Shown: positions 13,901 to 25,872, counted from the stretch's first letter. The stretch is 64,000 bases of DNA from Chrysogorgia sp. JL179-B06 (GCA_035772405.1 JAYKKM010000221.1:372001-436000); one strand, 5' to 3'. The notes: a model not told the origin generated them from the sequence alone. Numbers and translations are program-made.

Positions 13901-16320
13901 ATCTGCTACGATCTGTTACTACATTCTACCGTCTGTTACCATCTGCACCATCGGTAGCATCGGTAGCATCCGTCCTACTCTCCATCTATTATAAGTCCCC
14001 TACCATCTGTTACAATCTGTTACCGTCTGTTACCGTCTGCTACCATCTGTTACGATCTGTTACTATCTGCTACCGTCTGTTACCGTCTGTTACCATCTGC
14101 ACCATCCGTACCGTCGGTAGCATCCGTCCTACTCTCCATCTATTCTAAGTCCCCTACCATCTGTTACAATATGTTACCGTCTGTTACCGTCTGCTACCAT
14201 CTGCTACGATCTGTTACTACTTGCTATACCGTCTGTTACCATCTGCACCATCGGTAGCATCGGTAGCATCCGTCCTACTCTCCATCTATTATAAGTCCCC
14301 TACCATCTGTTACAATCTGTTACCGTCTGTTACCGTCTGCCACCATCTGCTACGATCTGTTACTACCAGCTACCGTATGTTACGTCTGTTACCATCTGCA
14401 CCATCGGTACCATCGGTAGCATCCATCCTACTCTCCATCTATTCTAAGCCCCTACCATCTGTTACAATCTGTTACCGTCTGTTACCGTCTGCTACCTTCT
14501 GCTACGATCTGTTAGTATCTGCTACCGTCTGTTACCGTCTGTTACCATCTGCACCATCGGTACCATCGGTAGCATCCGTCCTACTCTCCATCTATTCTAA
14601 GTCCCCTACCATCTGTTACAATCTGTTACCGTCTGTTACTCTCCGTTTATTCTAAGTCTCCTACCATCTGTTACAATATGTTACCGTCTGTTACCGTCTG
14701 CTACCATCTGCTATGATCTGTTACTACCTGCTACCGTCTGTTACCATCTGTTACCATCTGCACCAGCGGTACCATCGGTAGCATCCGTACTACTCTCCAT
14801 CTATTCTAAGTCCCCTACCATCTGTTACAATCTGTTAACGTCTGTTACCGTCTGCTACCATCTGCTACGATCTGTTACTACCTGCTACCGTCTGTTACCG
14901 TCTGTTACCATCTGCACCATCGGTACCATCGGTACCACCGGTAGCATCCTTGCTACTCTCCATCTATTCTAAGTCCGCTACCATGTGTTACAAATTACAA
15001 TCTGTTACCGTCTGTTACCGTCTGCTACCATCTGCTACGATCTGTTACTACCTGCTTGCGTCTGTTACCATCTGTACCATCGGTAGCATCCGTCCTACTC
15101 TCCATCTATTCTAAGTCCCCTACCATCTGTTACAATCTGGTACCATCTGTTGCCGTCTGCTACCATCTGCTACGATCTGTTACTACCCGCTACCGTCTGT
15201 TACCGTTTGTTACCATCTGCACCATCGGTACCATCGGTAGCATCCGTCTTACTCTCCATCTATTCTAAGTCCCCTACCATCTGTTACAATCTGTTACCGT
15301 CTGTTACCGTCTGCTACCATCTGTTACGATATTTTACTATCTGCTACCGTTTGTTACCGTCTGTTACCATCTGCACCATCCGTACCGTCGGTAGCATCCG
15401 TCCTACTCTCCATCTATTCTAAGTCCCCTACCATCTGTTACAATCTGTTACCGTCTGTTACCGTCTGCTACCATCTGCTACGCTCTGTTACTACCTGCTA
15501 CCGTCTGTTACCATCTGCACCATCGGTAGCATCGGTAGCATCCGTCCTACTCTCCATCTATTCTAAGTCCCCTACCATCTGTTACAATCTGTTACCGTCT
15601 GTTACCGTCTGCTACCTTCTGCTACGATCTGTTAGTATCTGCTACCGTCTGTTGCCGTCTGTTACCATCGGTACCATCTGCACCATCGGTACATCGGTAG
15701 CATCCGTCCTACTCTCCATCTATTCTAAGTCCCCTACCATCTGTTACAATCTGTTACCGTCTGTTACCGTCTGCTACCATCTGCTGCGATCTGTTATTAC
15801 CGGCCTGCTACAGTCTGTTACCGTCTGTTACCATCTGCATCATCAGTACCATCGGTAGCATCCGTCATACTCTCCATCTATTCTAAGTCCCCTACCATCT
15901 GTTACAATCTGTTACCGTCTGTTACCGTCTGCTACCTTCTGCTACAATCTGTTAGTATCTGCTACCGTCTGTTACCGTCTGTTACCATCTGCACCATCGG
16001 TACCATCGGTAGCATCCGTCCTACTCTCCATCTATTCTAAGTCCCCTACCATCTGTTACAATCTGTTACCGTCTGTTACCGTCTGCTACCTTCTGCTACA
16101 ATCTGTTAGTATCTGCTACCGTCTGTTACCGTCTGTTACCATCTGCACCATCGGTACCATCGGTAGCATCCGTCCTACTCTCCATCTATTCTAAGTCCCC
16201 TACCATCTGTTACAATCTGTTACCGTCTGTTACCGCTGCTACCATCTGCTACGATCTGTTACTACCTTCTACCGTCTGTTACCGTCTGCTACCATCTGTT
16301 ACGATCTGTTACTATCTGCT
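10931..16320 (+). repeat. Higher-order duplication in the satellite, period about 2.69 kb
   Basis: Diagnostic variants recur at about 2,690-2,695 bp. The 'ctccgtttattctaagtctc' variant lies at 11949 and 14641; the block containing 'cctgcttgcgtctg' at about 12360 and 15055; the 'ttgctataccgtctg' block at 10931, 13626, 11527 and 14221. Older copies of the same block near 8830-9640 are offset by about 3.53 kb. This points to repeated unequal exchange or segmental duplication. Confidence 0.75.
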
Positions 16321-17269
16321 ACCGTCTGTTACCGTCTGTTACCATCTGCACCATCCGTACCGTCGGTAGCATCCGTCCTACTCTCCATCTATTCTAAGTC
16401 CCCTACCATCTGTTACAATATGTTACCGTCTGTTACCGTCTGCTACCATCTGCTACGATCTGTTACTACTTGCTATACCGTCTGTTACCATCTGCACCAT
16501 CGGTAGCATCGGTAGCATCCGTCCTACTCTCCATCTATTATAAGTCCCCTACCATCTGTTACAATCTGTTACCGTCTGTTACCGTCTGCCACCATCTGCT
16601 ACGATCTGTTACTACCAGCTACCGTATGTTACGTCTGTTACCATCTGCACCATCGGTACCATCGGTAGCATCCATCCTACTCTCCATCTATTCTAAGCCC
16701 CTACCATCTGTTACAATCTGTTACCGTCTGTTACCGTCTGCTACCTTCTGCTACGATCTGTTAGTATCTGCTACCGTCTGTTACCGTCTGTTACCATCTG
16801 CACCATCGGTACCATCGGTAGCATCCGTCCTACTCTCCATCTATTCTAAGTCCCCTACCATCTGTTACAATCTGTTACCGTCTGTTACCGCTGCTACCAT
16901 CTGCTACGATCTGTTACTACCTGCTACCGTCTGTTACCGTCTGTTACCGTCTGTACCATCGGTAGCATCCGTCCTACTCTCCATCTATTCTAAGTCCCCT
17001 ACCATCTGTTACAATCTGTTACCGTCTGTTACCGTCTGCTACCATCTGTTACGATCTGTTACTATCTGCTACCGTCTGTTACCGTCTGTTACCATCTGCA
17101 CCATCCGTACCGTCGGTAGCATCCGTCCTACTCTCCATCTATTCTAAGTCCCCTACCGTCTGTTACAATATATTACCGTCTGTTACCGTCTGCTACCATC
17201 TGCTACGATATGTTACTACCTGCTACCGTCTGTTACCGTCTGTTACCATCTGCACCATCGGTACCATCG

Positions 17270-19370
17270 GTACCACCGGTAGCATCCTTGCTACTCTCCA
17301 TCTATTCTAAGTCCGCTACCATGTCTTACAAATTACAATCTGTTACCGTCTGTTACCGTCTGCTACCATCTGCTACGATCTGTTACTACCTGCTTGCGTC
17401 TGTTACCATCTGCACCATCGGTACCATCGGTAGCATCCGTCCTACTCTCCATCTATTCTAAGTCCCCTACCATCTGTTACAATCTGTTACCGTCTGTTAG
17501 CGTCTGCTACCATCTCCTACGATATGTTACTACCTGCTACCGTCTGTTACCGTCTGTTACCGTCTGCACCATCTGCACCATCGGTACCATCGGTAGCATC
17601 CGTCCTACTCTCCATCTATTCTAAGTTCCCTACCATCTGTTACAATCTGTTACCGTCTTTTACCGTCTGCTACCATCTGCTACGATCTGTTACTACCTGC
17701 TACCGTCTGTTACCGTCTGTTACCATCTGCACCATCGGTACCATCGGTACCATCGGTAGCATCCGTCCTACTCTCCATCTATTCTAAGTTCCCTACCATC
17801 TGGTACAATCTGTTACCGTCTGTTACCGTCTGCTACCATCTGCTACGATCTGTTACTACGCGCTACCGTATGTTACCGTCTGTTACCATCTGCACCATCG
17901 GTACCATCGTAGCATCCGTTCTACTCTCCATCTATTATAAGTCCCCTACCATCTGTTACAATCTGTTACCGTCTGTTACCGTCTGCTACCATCTGCTACG
18001 ATCTGTTACTACCTGCTACCGTTTGTTACCGTCTGTTACCATCTGCACCATCGGTACCATCGGTACTATCGGTAGCATCCATCCTACTCTCCGTTTATTC
18101 TAAGTCTCCTACCATCTGTTACAATATGTTACCGTCTGTTACCGTCTGCTACCATCTGCTATGATCTGTTACTACCTGCTACCGTCTGTTACCATCTGTT
18201 ACCATCTGCACCAGCGGTACCATCGGTAGCATCCGTACTACTCTCCATCTATTCTAAGTCCCCTACCATCTGTTACAATCTGTTAACGTCTGTTACCGTC
18301 TGCTACCATCTGCTACGATCTGTTACTACCTGCTACCGTCTGTTACCGTCTGTTACCATCTGCACCATCGGTACCATCGGTACCACCGGTAGCATCCTTG
18401 CTACTCTCCATCTATTCTAAGTCCGCTACCATGTGTTACAAATTACAATCTGTTACCGTCTGTTACCGTCTGCTACCATCTGCTACGATCTGTTACTACC
18501 TGCTTGCGTCTGTTACCATCTGCACCATCGGTACCATCGGTAGCATCCGTCCTACTCTCCATCTATTCTAAGTCCCCTACCATCTGTTACAATCTGTTAC
18601 CGTCTGTTAGCGTCTGCTACCATCTCCTACGATATGTTACTACCTGCTACCGTCTGTTACCGTCTGTTACCGTCTGCACCATCTGCACCATCGGTACGAT
18701 CGGTAGCATCCGTCCTACTCTCCATCTATTCTAAGTTCCCTACCATCTGTTACAATCTGTTACCGTCTTTTACCGTCTGCTACCATCTGCTACGATCTGT
18801 TACTACCTGCTACCGTCTGTTACCGTCTGTTACCATCTGCACCATCGGTACCATCGGTACCATCGGTAGCATCCGTCCTACTCTCCATCTATTCTAAGTT
18901 CCCTACCATCTGGTACAATCTGTTACCGTCTGTTACCGTCTGCTACCATCTGCTACGATCTGTTACTACGCGCTACCGTATGTTACCGTCTGTTACCATC
19001 TGCACCATCGGTACCATCGGTAGCATCCGTTCTACTCTCCATCTATTATAAGTCCCCTACCATCTGTTACAATCTGTTACCGTCTGTTACCGTCTGCTAC
19101 CATCTGCTACGATCTGTTACTACCTGCTACCGTTTGTTACCGTCTGTTACCATCTGCACCATCGGTACCATCGGTACTATCGGTAGCATCCATCCTACTC
19201 TCCGTTTATTCTAAGTCCCCTACCATCTGTTACAATCTGTTACCGTCTGTTACCGTCTGCTACCATCTGCTACGATCTGTTACTACCTGCTACCGTCTGT
19301 TACCGTCTGCTACCATCTGCTTCCATCTGCTACCATCTGTTACTACCTGCTACCGTCCGTTACCATCTGA
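17270..19370 (+). repeat. 1.11-kb tandem duplication at the satellite's right end
   Basis: Two successive blocks match at a fixed offset of 1,110 bp (for example the 'tgcttgcgtctgttacc' variant at about 17394 and 18504, and the 'catctcctacgatatg' variant at about 17512 and 18622). They share rare variants not seen elsewhere in the array, so the duplication is recent. Confidence 0.75.
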
Positions 19371-19919
19371 TATCCGATGGCTATACTGGACATAGCTCCG
19401 TTGACAAGGGCAACCACCACTTACAAAAAAAAAATCAATGGCATACCGCCAGAACAATACATGCTGATAATAACTCTAGGCCTCTTCAAGAACAATACAC
19501 CATTTTACGTCAAAAATAACTCAATTTGCTTCACATTTACATATGTTATTGTTCATAATAATTTATTTTTAATTTGTATCCATTTTTATTCATGTAATAA
19601 TTTATTATCCTTCATTTTAATTATTCCTGTTGAATGTTGCAGTTCTGGCAATCGAAAGCTCGCCCTAATACATTTTATTGGTAAGTTTAATCTTGGCCGC
19701 GCTTCTTCAATCTTTTCCTTAAATATTTTTGATTACTAATTAAGGACATTTGTTAAAGTAGTGTGTTGAAGTATTGAATTTAATTGCCAACCTTTAGGTA
19801 CATATGACATTGATACATGATTATGTGAGGTGCTGTAAATAAGAACGATATTGAGTCTACACGTGTGTGGCATTGGCTTTAATTGGTTGTACACAAATGA
19901 AGTTTATGAAGTATGAACA
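19371..19919. other. Satellite flank, no supported gene
   Basis: A 120-residue open frame (19377-19739, +) starts right at the satellite border. It has no recognisable motif, is AT-rich and low-complexity in its second half, and has no clear splice context. I do not call it a gene. Confidence 0.3.
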
Positions 19920-19929
19920 ACTACGGTAA

Positions 19930-20160
19930 TTAAAATAAGCCGCCCCTGAAAAAATCCTTCAGATAATTAAATGAAAAAACCGTTTAGATGATAACCCCTT
20001 CCCCCGAAAATAAGCCCATGTGCTTATGTATAATATTTAATATATACATGTACATAATATACCCATTTTGAAATGCAGAGTTCCCTCTCCAATAATAAGC
20101 CCTCCTGAAAATAAGCCCACTCCGAATACAGTATAAGACCACCAAAAATGTCCTTTGGAC
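19930..20160. repeat. ATAAGCCC-type transposon remnant
   Basis: The motif 'aataagccc' with C-rich neighbours recurs (about 19936, 20009, 20094 and 20111), as in non-autonomous DNA transposons whose ends carry such words. No clean TIR pair was found. A smaller example of the style lies at about 45340-45400. Confidence 0.4.
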
Positions 20161-20280
20161 AACAGATGTTTACAATCTGTTTTATAAATTTATGTTTTAT
20201 TGTTGAAAGCATTACTCATTGGGCTGATGATGATACCATTTAATACTCGTGTCATTGATTAAAATTATATTAAAGAGAAA

Positions 20281-20680
20281 ATAATGAAAAACAATAGGTT
20301 CATTACCATTCCCTATATAGTGAATAGTTAATGATACACTAAAAGATATAGACCACTGTAATTTTGGATGCTGATTGGACGAGTGCCTTTGGGCATTCTC
20401 CAACTCAATCTCATGTTGACTCTCATTTGAAATTAGAATTTAAATTAGAATTTACATGATAATATTCACTGGCAAATGAACAGCAAGCTTGATTTGAATA
20501 TCATGTAAATTCTAATTTAAATTCTAATTTCAAATGAGAGTCAACATGAGTTGCCAGAGAATGGTCAAAGACACTCATCCAATCAGCATCCAAAATTACA
20601 GTGCTATATATCTCGTAGTGTATCATTAAATATTCACTATATAGGGAATAGTAATGAACCTATTGTTTTTCTTTATTTTA
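20281..20680. mobile_element. 400-bp palindromic element
   Basis: Two arms of about 180 bp (20281-20460 and 20501-20680) are inverted copies. Matching words are 'aacaataggttcattac' left and 'gtaatgaacctattg' right, and 'tgactctcatttgaaatt' left with its complement right. The spacer is about 40 bp. The structure is that of a foldback MITE; the superfamily is not identified. A transcript would fold into a long hairpin. Confidence 0.85.
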
Positions 20681-21536
20681 AATTAGTATTCCACAACTGA
20701 CAGAGAACAGTAATAACTATTCGGAAATACTAACAGCTGTGACAACCTGTATACTCTGGTGCTAGAAATCACAAATACATGACAAGATTACTTAAGCAAT
20801 TATAAAGCAATTGTGTCTTTGACCATTTTCTAATTAACAATTAGTCGGTTAGAACTTAAAGACTGATCACTTTTGCTTAGTGCATGGGTATTTGGGTATA
20901 GAATCCCTCGATTTAGATGGAAGGTCAATTGGCCTTTGTAACCAATCTATAATGTAACGTGATCAATAACCAATACTATAGTCTAGATATGTACAAGTAC
21001 GTTTTAAATGCTATTTTATGTCTTCCGTGCTGTCTAAATAAAACTTAATTACCTTTGGCATATTTCGTATTGCTTTTCCTGAGCTCGGTTTACTGGGCCG
21101 ACATGTGAAGGAGAGAGAGCACCCGATTCGCACCTGATTACACGTATATTAAGAAGGTCTCATTGGTATCTCATTACACGCATATAAGCGATAATAGAAG
21201 ATCTGCTGTACCTACTGAAAAAGTCTTTAATATGATGTCATTATCCTTATCATTAAGGCGCTGGGGCGAGGGTGATAATCTTGACGGGTTGGTAGAATGT
21301 CCGGTCGTGTACAATGTCCGGTCGTATATGGGAAGTTAGTTCTGTAAACTGTTTGTGCGGCGTATATAGGTATCCATCAACCGGACATCGGTTGTCTTGG
21401 TTACGATGACGTGCTCACGGGGAAGAAATTAGGTAAACAAGGATATTTATGGATCTAAAAGGATATTTATCTAAGGTCGTGAGCGAGAACATAATTTTGT
21501 GTTGTTTTACTCGAAAAAATGTGAAATGTACGTGAA
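20681..21536. other. Non-coding interval upstream of a candidate first exon
   Basis: No gene or clear repeat seen. CpG-containing sequence increases after about 21240 toward the candidate exon at 21537. Confidence 0.3.
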
Positions 21537-21724
21537 ATGAGTAATTTAAATAACGAATGGCAGGCTGAAGCTGCACGAGCAGAAGAGAACGAGAGGGGAC
21601 AGTCGTTATTAAAAACAAAACCTCAATACTTATGTAACAAAACCAACACAGCAAGAAGGATTGCGACAGAAACAAGTCAAAGCGACTCGAAGACGATATC
21701 CAGTGTTTATAATACTACAGAACA
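21537..21724 (+). CDS. Candidate first coding exon, hypothetical
   Basis: ATG at 21537 in a good context (gaaATGA) opens a 62-codon hydrophilic frame that begins MSNLNNEWQAEAARAEENER. It runs into a textbook donor, CA|GTAAGT, at 21725. It is acidic and Ser/Thr/Asn-rich with no domain I recognise. No downstream exon could be joined with confidence, because a TIR element begins 26 bp beyond the donor. It may be the start of a real gene, an exon whose gene was disrupted, or chance. Confidence 0.35.
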
Positions 21725-21750
21725 GTAAGTGTTTGTTCATATTTTGAAAT

Positions 21751-22552
21751 CATGGCCAGAAATTATGGACATTGAGCCTGCGCTATTTGTGTAGCAGCAT
21801 TACGCTTAAAACCCCATTTAACCCTCCGCATCCCCGTGGATCATATTACGACCCATCGATCATGCGTTTAATTTATTCATCTCAAATGTCATGCGTCTTC
21901 TCAAAGACTCAAATCTGACTTCCAAGCGTGCTCGTCCAATGTGTTAGCTAAGTAATCACGCGGTGTTATACCTTGTAATCCCAAAGACACCGATAGCATT
22001 GGCAAGCTACGTTTTCGCTAAGTATTCTTATCCAAACCATGGTAAACTTTGAACAATGCTGCGGGTTATATCAGCGAAGGAAAGCCGTGTGTTTGATGAC
22101 ACGTTGTTTTGCAAGTTGGCAATGTGCTATGTTTTGAAGATTCAAAACGAAAAAGGAAGGGCCATTATTTCGAATATTGAAACCTAACGTAACAAATAAT
22201 ATCGAGCAATCATTTGTTAATGTGAAACGATTTCGGCAACTAAAAATAGTTGCCCACGGAATGAAAAACAACGCAATAACTGTGAGTCCGTGTAATATTC
22301 CTATTCAAACCATAAGGGCGACGCTTGAAAATAAATGTTTAAAAGGAAGAGCGAGTTTGAAGGCTAACAAACATTTGTGTTGTTGAGACGCATTCAGATC
22401 ACCTTTTCATTCTGTTTCGATTTCGGCAAACGTTGAAACTAACTTAGAAGCTATTCAATTTGGCGAATTTATAATTACGCCACATATAAACATTACAAAT
22501 ATGACTCCATCTACAAGGCGAATTATTTGAATGTCCGTCATTTCTGGCCATG
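21751..22552. mobile_element. TIR element, about 800 bp
   Basis: The left end 'catggccagaaattatgg' and right end 'gtcatttctggccatg' form an inverted pair of about 22 bp with few mismatches. The interior is CpG-bearing and has short open frames (for example 22177-22386, +) with no transposase motif. Probably a non-autonomous DNA transposon; I did not see a convincing target-site duplication. Confidence 0.6.
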
Positions 22553-22689
22553 ATACATGATAATGAGCTTATATAGTAGACTATAGCTGTGTTTCATTGT
22601 TTATACGACCTGGGCCTGGCCTACAATTTATAGTATATAAACAAGCATTACTGTATACTGGTCAGTGTTAATATATACACTGCTGTATA

Positions 22690-22930
22690 GTAAATAAGGG
22701 AGAGATTGGAGTAGAAAGATGATACATGGATTGTCAAGCTCATATCCTCATAAAATTATTCTGAGTCCTGGACAGGAATCGAACCTGTAACGTGATTGCT
22801 TCTAACCATTGAGCTACCGAGACTCAGATGGAGAGTGAAGCTGGTTACAAATTCAACATAATACATTCGGTTGATATAGGTATACAGTACTGCCTATGTA
22901 GCTTGCATTCACCACAGCAGCGTATATATA
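22690..22930 (-). mobile_element. tRNA-derived SINE (family 1), minus strand
   Basis: Read on the minus strand, 22828-22761 resembles a tRNA gene with A box TAGCTCAATGG (22806-22816) and B box GGTTCGATTCC (22775-22785), the two internal Pol III promoter elements. The flanking body ('gtcaagctcatatcctca', 'tatatacactgctgta') recurs in reverse orientation near 63650-63900, which confirms a dispersed family. SINE type is by structure; the exact boundaries are uncertain. Confidence 0.75.
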
Positions 22931-23111
22931 TTTACACATCCAAGCATTACTGATATAATATAGTGACAACCCGCGATTTCCGGTCGAGTTCGATAAACAT
23001 TATTTTTAATACATTAATATGCCTTTTCAGCATAGTTTTTTGGTTAGGGTTGGTAATTTGGTTAGGTAGTTATATTAGGATTAGCATTTCGTTGAATTAT
23101 AAAAGACTCTT

Positions 23112-23150
23112 GACTTGAGTGACGAAGGGCTTTCGCTCGAAACGTTGAAT
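23112..23150 (+). other. Hammerhead-like core motif (PLE/SINE associated)
   Basis: The sequence 'gtgacgaagggctttcgctc' followed by 'gaaacg' has the order TGANGA, short stem-loop (GGGC...GCTC), GAAA that characterises hammerhead ribozyme cores. An extra A sits between the GA and the stem, as in the related motif at 41941-41980, so activity is doubtful. Penelope-like elements are known to carry hammerhead motifs. The segment may be the end of such an element. Confidence 0.3.
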
Positions 23151-23435
23151 GTCTGAGACCTGTTACACACTATTTTGGCAGTGCACCAACCTATAAAAGA
23201 TCTGTATTTCTGCCTACAATGTATACAGTACGTTGAACAATATTTTATCTTCAATAAAACAACTATGTCATGTTATTGTTTGTTAGTTGTAACTTGTATA
23301 GTCTGCATTGTAATTGTTCAGAAATCTTTAGACAAATTTTGAAATACTTAACCGAGAGAGTTGTACTATATACATTCTGGGATTGGGAAAAGTTTAGGCA
23401 TTATTAATAATACTAATAAAAATACAGGATAGCCT

Positions 23436-23750
23436 GTTCAATGCTAACACTGGTATTGACAGGGTCCTGTTTCCTAACAAATTACAATTATTATTTATTA
23501 CAAATATATATTTATTACACATACTGTATTCATATATATGTATGTACAATATGTTACAAAAACTAATTATAATTTGAAAGTTGTATAAATCCTACAAATG
23601 TAGTACTGTCAATTAAGGCAATAGAGATTAGATAATGATCTTACATGTATGCAATGAACAAATTCATTGAGATCAAAATAGTTATTTATAAATGGTGGTA
23701 AAATGCCTTTAAGACATTTCTTAACTAACATATGGTACCACTCTAAAAAA
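23436..23750 (+). repeat. Dispersed element X, left part
   Basis: This matches the reverse complement of about 62650-62925. Shared words include 'gctaacactggtattga', 'cctaacaaattacaatt', 'gttacaaaaactaat' and 'gtcaattaaggcaatag'. At its right edge it runs directly into the GGTGTGTT array at 23752. Confidence 0.75.
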
Positions 23751-23751
23751 T

Positions 23752-24147
23752 AAGGTGTGTAAATTAATACACCTTTTCTGTCCAAAAAACTACACACCTT
23801 AAGATGGGTTAAACAACACACCTTAAGGTGTGTTTCTGACTTGTCCAAAAAACAACACACCTTAAGGTGTGTTCTATGAAAAGGTGTGTTAAATAACACA
23901 CCTTGGTGTGTTATCCAACACACCTAGGTGTGTTATCTAACACACCTCGGTGTGTTAGATAACACACCATAAGGTGTGTTATCTCACACACCTTGAGGTG
24001 TGTTATCGGTAACACACCTTAAGGTGTGTTATTGGTAACACACCTTAGGTTGTGTTATCTAACACGCCTTAAGGTGTGTTATCTAACAAAGCTTTGATAA
24101 CACACCTTAAGGTGTGTTATCTAAACACACCTTAAGTTGTGTTAGAT
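23752..24147. repeat. GGTGTGTT palindrome array 1
   Basis: I count 12 exact GGTGTG and 12 exact CACACC words in about 400 bp, mostly paired as palindromes such as AACACACCTTAAGGTGTGTT. One palindrome contains CACACCTAGGTGTG exactly, which is the core of the classical Brachyury/T-box palindromic site. The arrangement alternates inverted half-sites, unlike array 2 at 32336, which is mostly direct. The 20-bp palindromes could form cruciforms. Confidence 0.9.
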
Positions 24148-24178
24148 ACCACAGCTAAACATTAACAAATAATTTAAA

Positions 24179-24784
24179 CAGTGGTGGATCCAGCAAGGGG
24201 TGCTGGCCGAGCAGCCAAGCACACCGAACCCAGCACTGCCCAGCGGTGTGCTGTCGTGACAGTGCACCTAGTAGTTTCTTGGTTACAATAATACAATTTA
24301 CAGATATTGAATAAATAGTATAAATATCTTTCAATCTTTGTGCCTGATTAAATTTAAAATGTATTTGTCCAATTGTCCCAATATTGTTATGACAGCAAAC
24401 ATGCGTTATTTGTTGCCAAACTCGCTTGAAATGATGCATGTTTTGATGTTAAACCATTTAACCATGCACATAGCAAAACTCATGCTTTTTCACATTTGAA
24501 TATTTGATTGCTTTTTTAATTTCTATTTTCATTATCGAATACTTATAATGTTAGACGTTTACAGCAAAATTAAGAATTTGCTTTATTCAATTATAGTATC
24601 AAACTAAATTAATTATTAATATTGTGTATTTTGAACTAGTGCTGCCTTGAATTCCAAATCTTAAGTTGGTCTAAGACTGATAACAAGTTTTGAATACCGC
24701 AAACATTTAATTTTTTGCACCCCACTTGACCAAGGCCAACAGGGGTGTACACCCCTGTCCACCCCCCATATAAATCCACCACTG
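24179..24784. mobile_element. hAT-like MITE, CAGTGGTGGAT termini
   Basis: The left end CAGTGGTGGATCCA and right end AATCCACCACTG are inverted. Flanks AATTTAAA (left) and CATTTAAA (right) match in 7 of 8 bases, which fits the 8-bp target duplication of hAT elements. No transposase is visible, so it is non-autonomous. It lies immediately right of GGTGTGTT array 1. Confidence 0.7.
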
Positions 24785-24961
24785 CATTTAAAGAGAAATA
24801 CTCATGCAATAAACAAGTAGTTTGGACATACTGTACTGTAACTGGTATATTTCTAATAAAACGCAATTGGTTTTACATTACACAAGTAATCAGCAAATAT
24901 TAATGTATAAATATCAAATAGTTTTAAGGATCAGTCTAATGTCACAAATTAACCTTAAAGC

Positions 24962-25535
24962 GAGGTATTAAAGTGGCCCAAAACTGATACCATACCCACG
25001 CAAACTAACCACGGACCACATCCACTTTATAGTAGATTACACCAAGTCCTCCATATATGTTGTATATTAGTATTATCAGTATATTAGGGTTATTTTTTAG
25101 GTTTCCTGTACTTAAACAGGTTTCCGAAACAAAACAAAAAATTGCCTAACAAGGTGGATAATAATAACCAACCCCAAAACAACAAACATCCTAACCCGCC
25201 ACTTTACGAATTTTCTATTTAGGTTAGGGTTTCTACTGCCGGTTAGAGAACTCGCGTTAGGCGGGGGGTTAGGATCTTTGTTGTTTTGGGGTCGGTTATT
25301 ATTATCCACCTTGTTAGGCAAATTGTTGTTTCGTTTCGCAAACCCATATTTAAGTACAACAAACCTCAAAAATAACACTAATACTGATAATACTAATACA
25401 CTAACTGTAATTACTATAACATTATAAATCACTACAACACATATTAAGGACTTGGTGTAATCTACTATAAAGTGGATGTGGTACGTGGTTAGTTTGCGTG
25501 GTTATGGTATCAGTTTTGGGCCACTTTAATACCTC
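24962..25535. mobile_element. 574-bp palindromic MITE with 7-bp TSD
   Basis: Arms of about 230-280 bp are inverted: left 'gaggtattaaagtggccc', right 'gggccactttaatacctc'. The element is flanked by TTAAAGC on both sides (24955-24961 and 25536-25542). The centre, about 25195-25240, is unpaired. The superfamily is undetermined; a 7-8 bp duplication is compatible with hAT or P-type elements. Confidence 0.85.
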
Positions 25536-25656
25536 TTAAAGCAGGTAAATTTATATAATAGAATAGATATAAATAAAAATATATATACTGTATAAACATT
25601 ATATTGACAGCTATATAATTATAATAGAGTGAATATAAAATAATACAAATACTCAA

Positions 25657-25765
25657 CAATTATTGGACGAGATTGAGCACGATAAATAGTGATTTGTCAG
25701 TGGCGAGTAGATCTGCGAGCCACTGACAAATCACCATATTTTGAGATAACCGAGTTCAATAATTG
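25657..25765. repeat. 109-bp near-perfect palindrome
   Basis: The arms begin CAATTATTGGACGAG and end CGAGTTCAATAATTG. They meet at a BglII-like centre (AGATCT) flanked by 'gtcagtggc' and 'gccactgac'. A small foldback element or hairpin-forming sequence. Confidence 0.8.
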
Positions 25766-25872
25766 TTTTATCATTCAATTATTTGTTGTGAAATACATTT
25801 ACATGTAGGACCATTTTAGTTACATTTTTCATGTTTTCACTGTTTGTTTTTGGTCTACTAAACAGGACAAGT

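Larger units (their letters stand above)
2131..19370 (+). repeat. 17.2-kb hierarchical satellite (10-bp words in 140-165 bp units)
   Basis: The whole interval is a tandem array. The smallest word is a 10-mer with consensus CTGYTACCRT, repeated about ten times per unit, followed by one to three 9-mers (ACCATCGGT and variants) and a linker 'agcatccgtcctactctcc' + 'atctattctaagtcccc'. The linker recurs about every 140-165 bp, which gives roughly 110 units. The 10-mer obeys a purine/pyrimidine rule (YYRYYRYYRY) and is close to one helical turn. Because 10 is not a multiple of 3, three 10-mers are needed to restore frame, and stops are rare in this composition, so long open frames arise by chance. 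I assign no protein to it. Confidence 0.95.

Noticed and set aside
19377..19739. 120-codon hypothetical protein at the satellite border
   Set aside because: Low-complexity AT-rich second half, no domain, start created at the satellite junction.
23752..24147. CRISPR-like array or telomeric repeat
   Set aside because: There are no unique spacers of constant length, the words are palindromic and irregularly spaced, the setting is eukaryotic, and GGTGTGTT is internal to a dispersed element.
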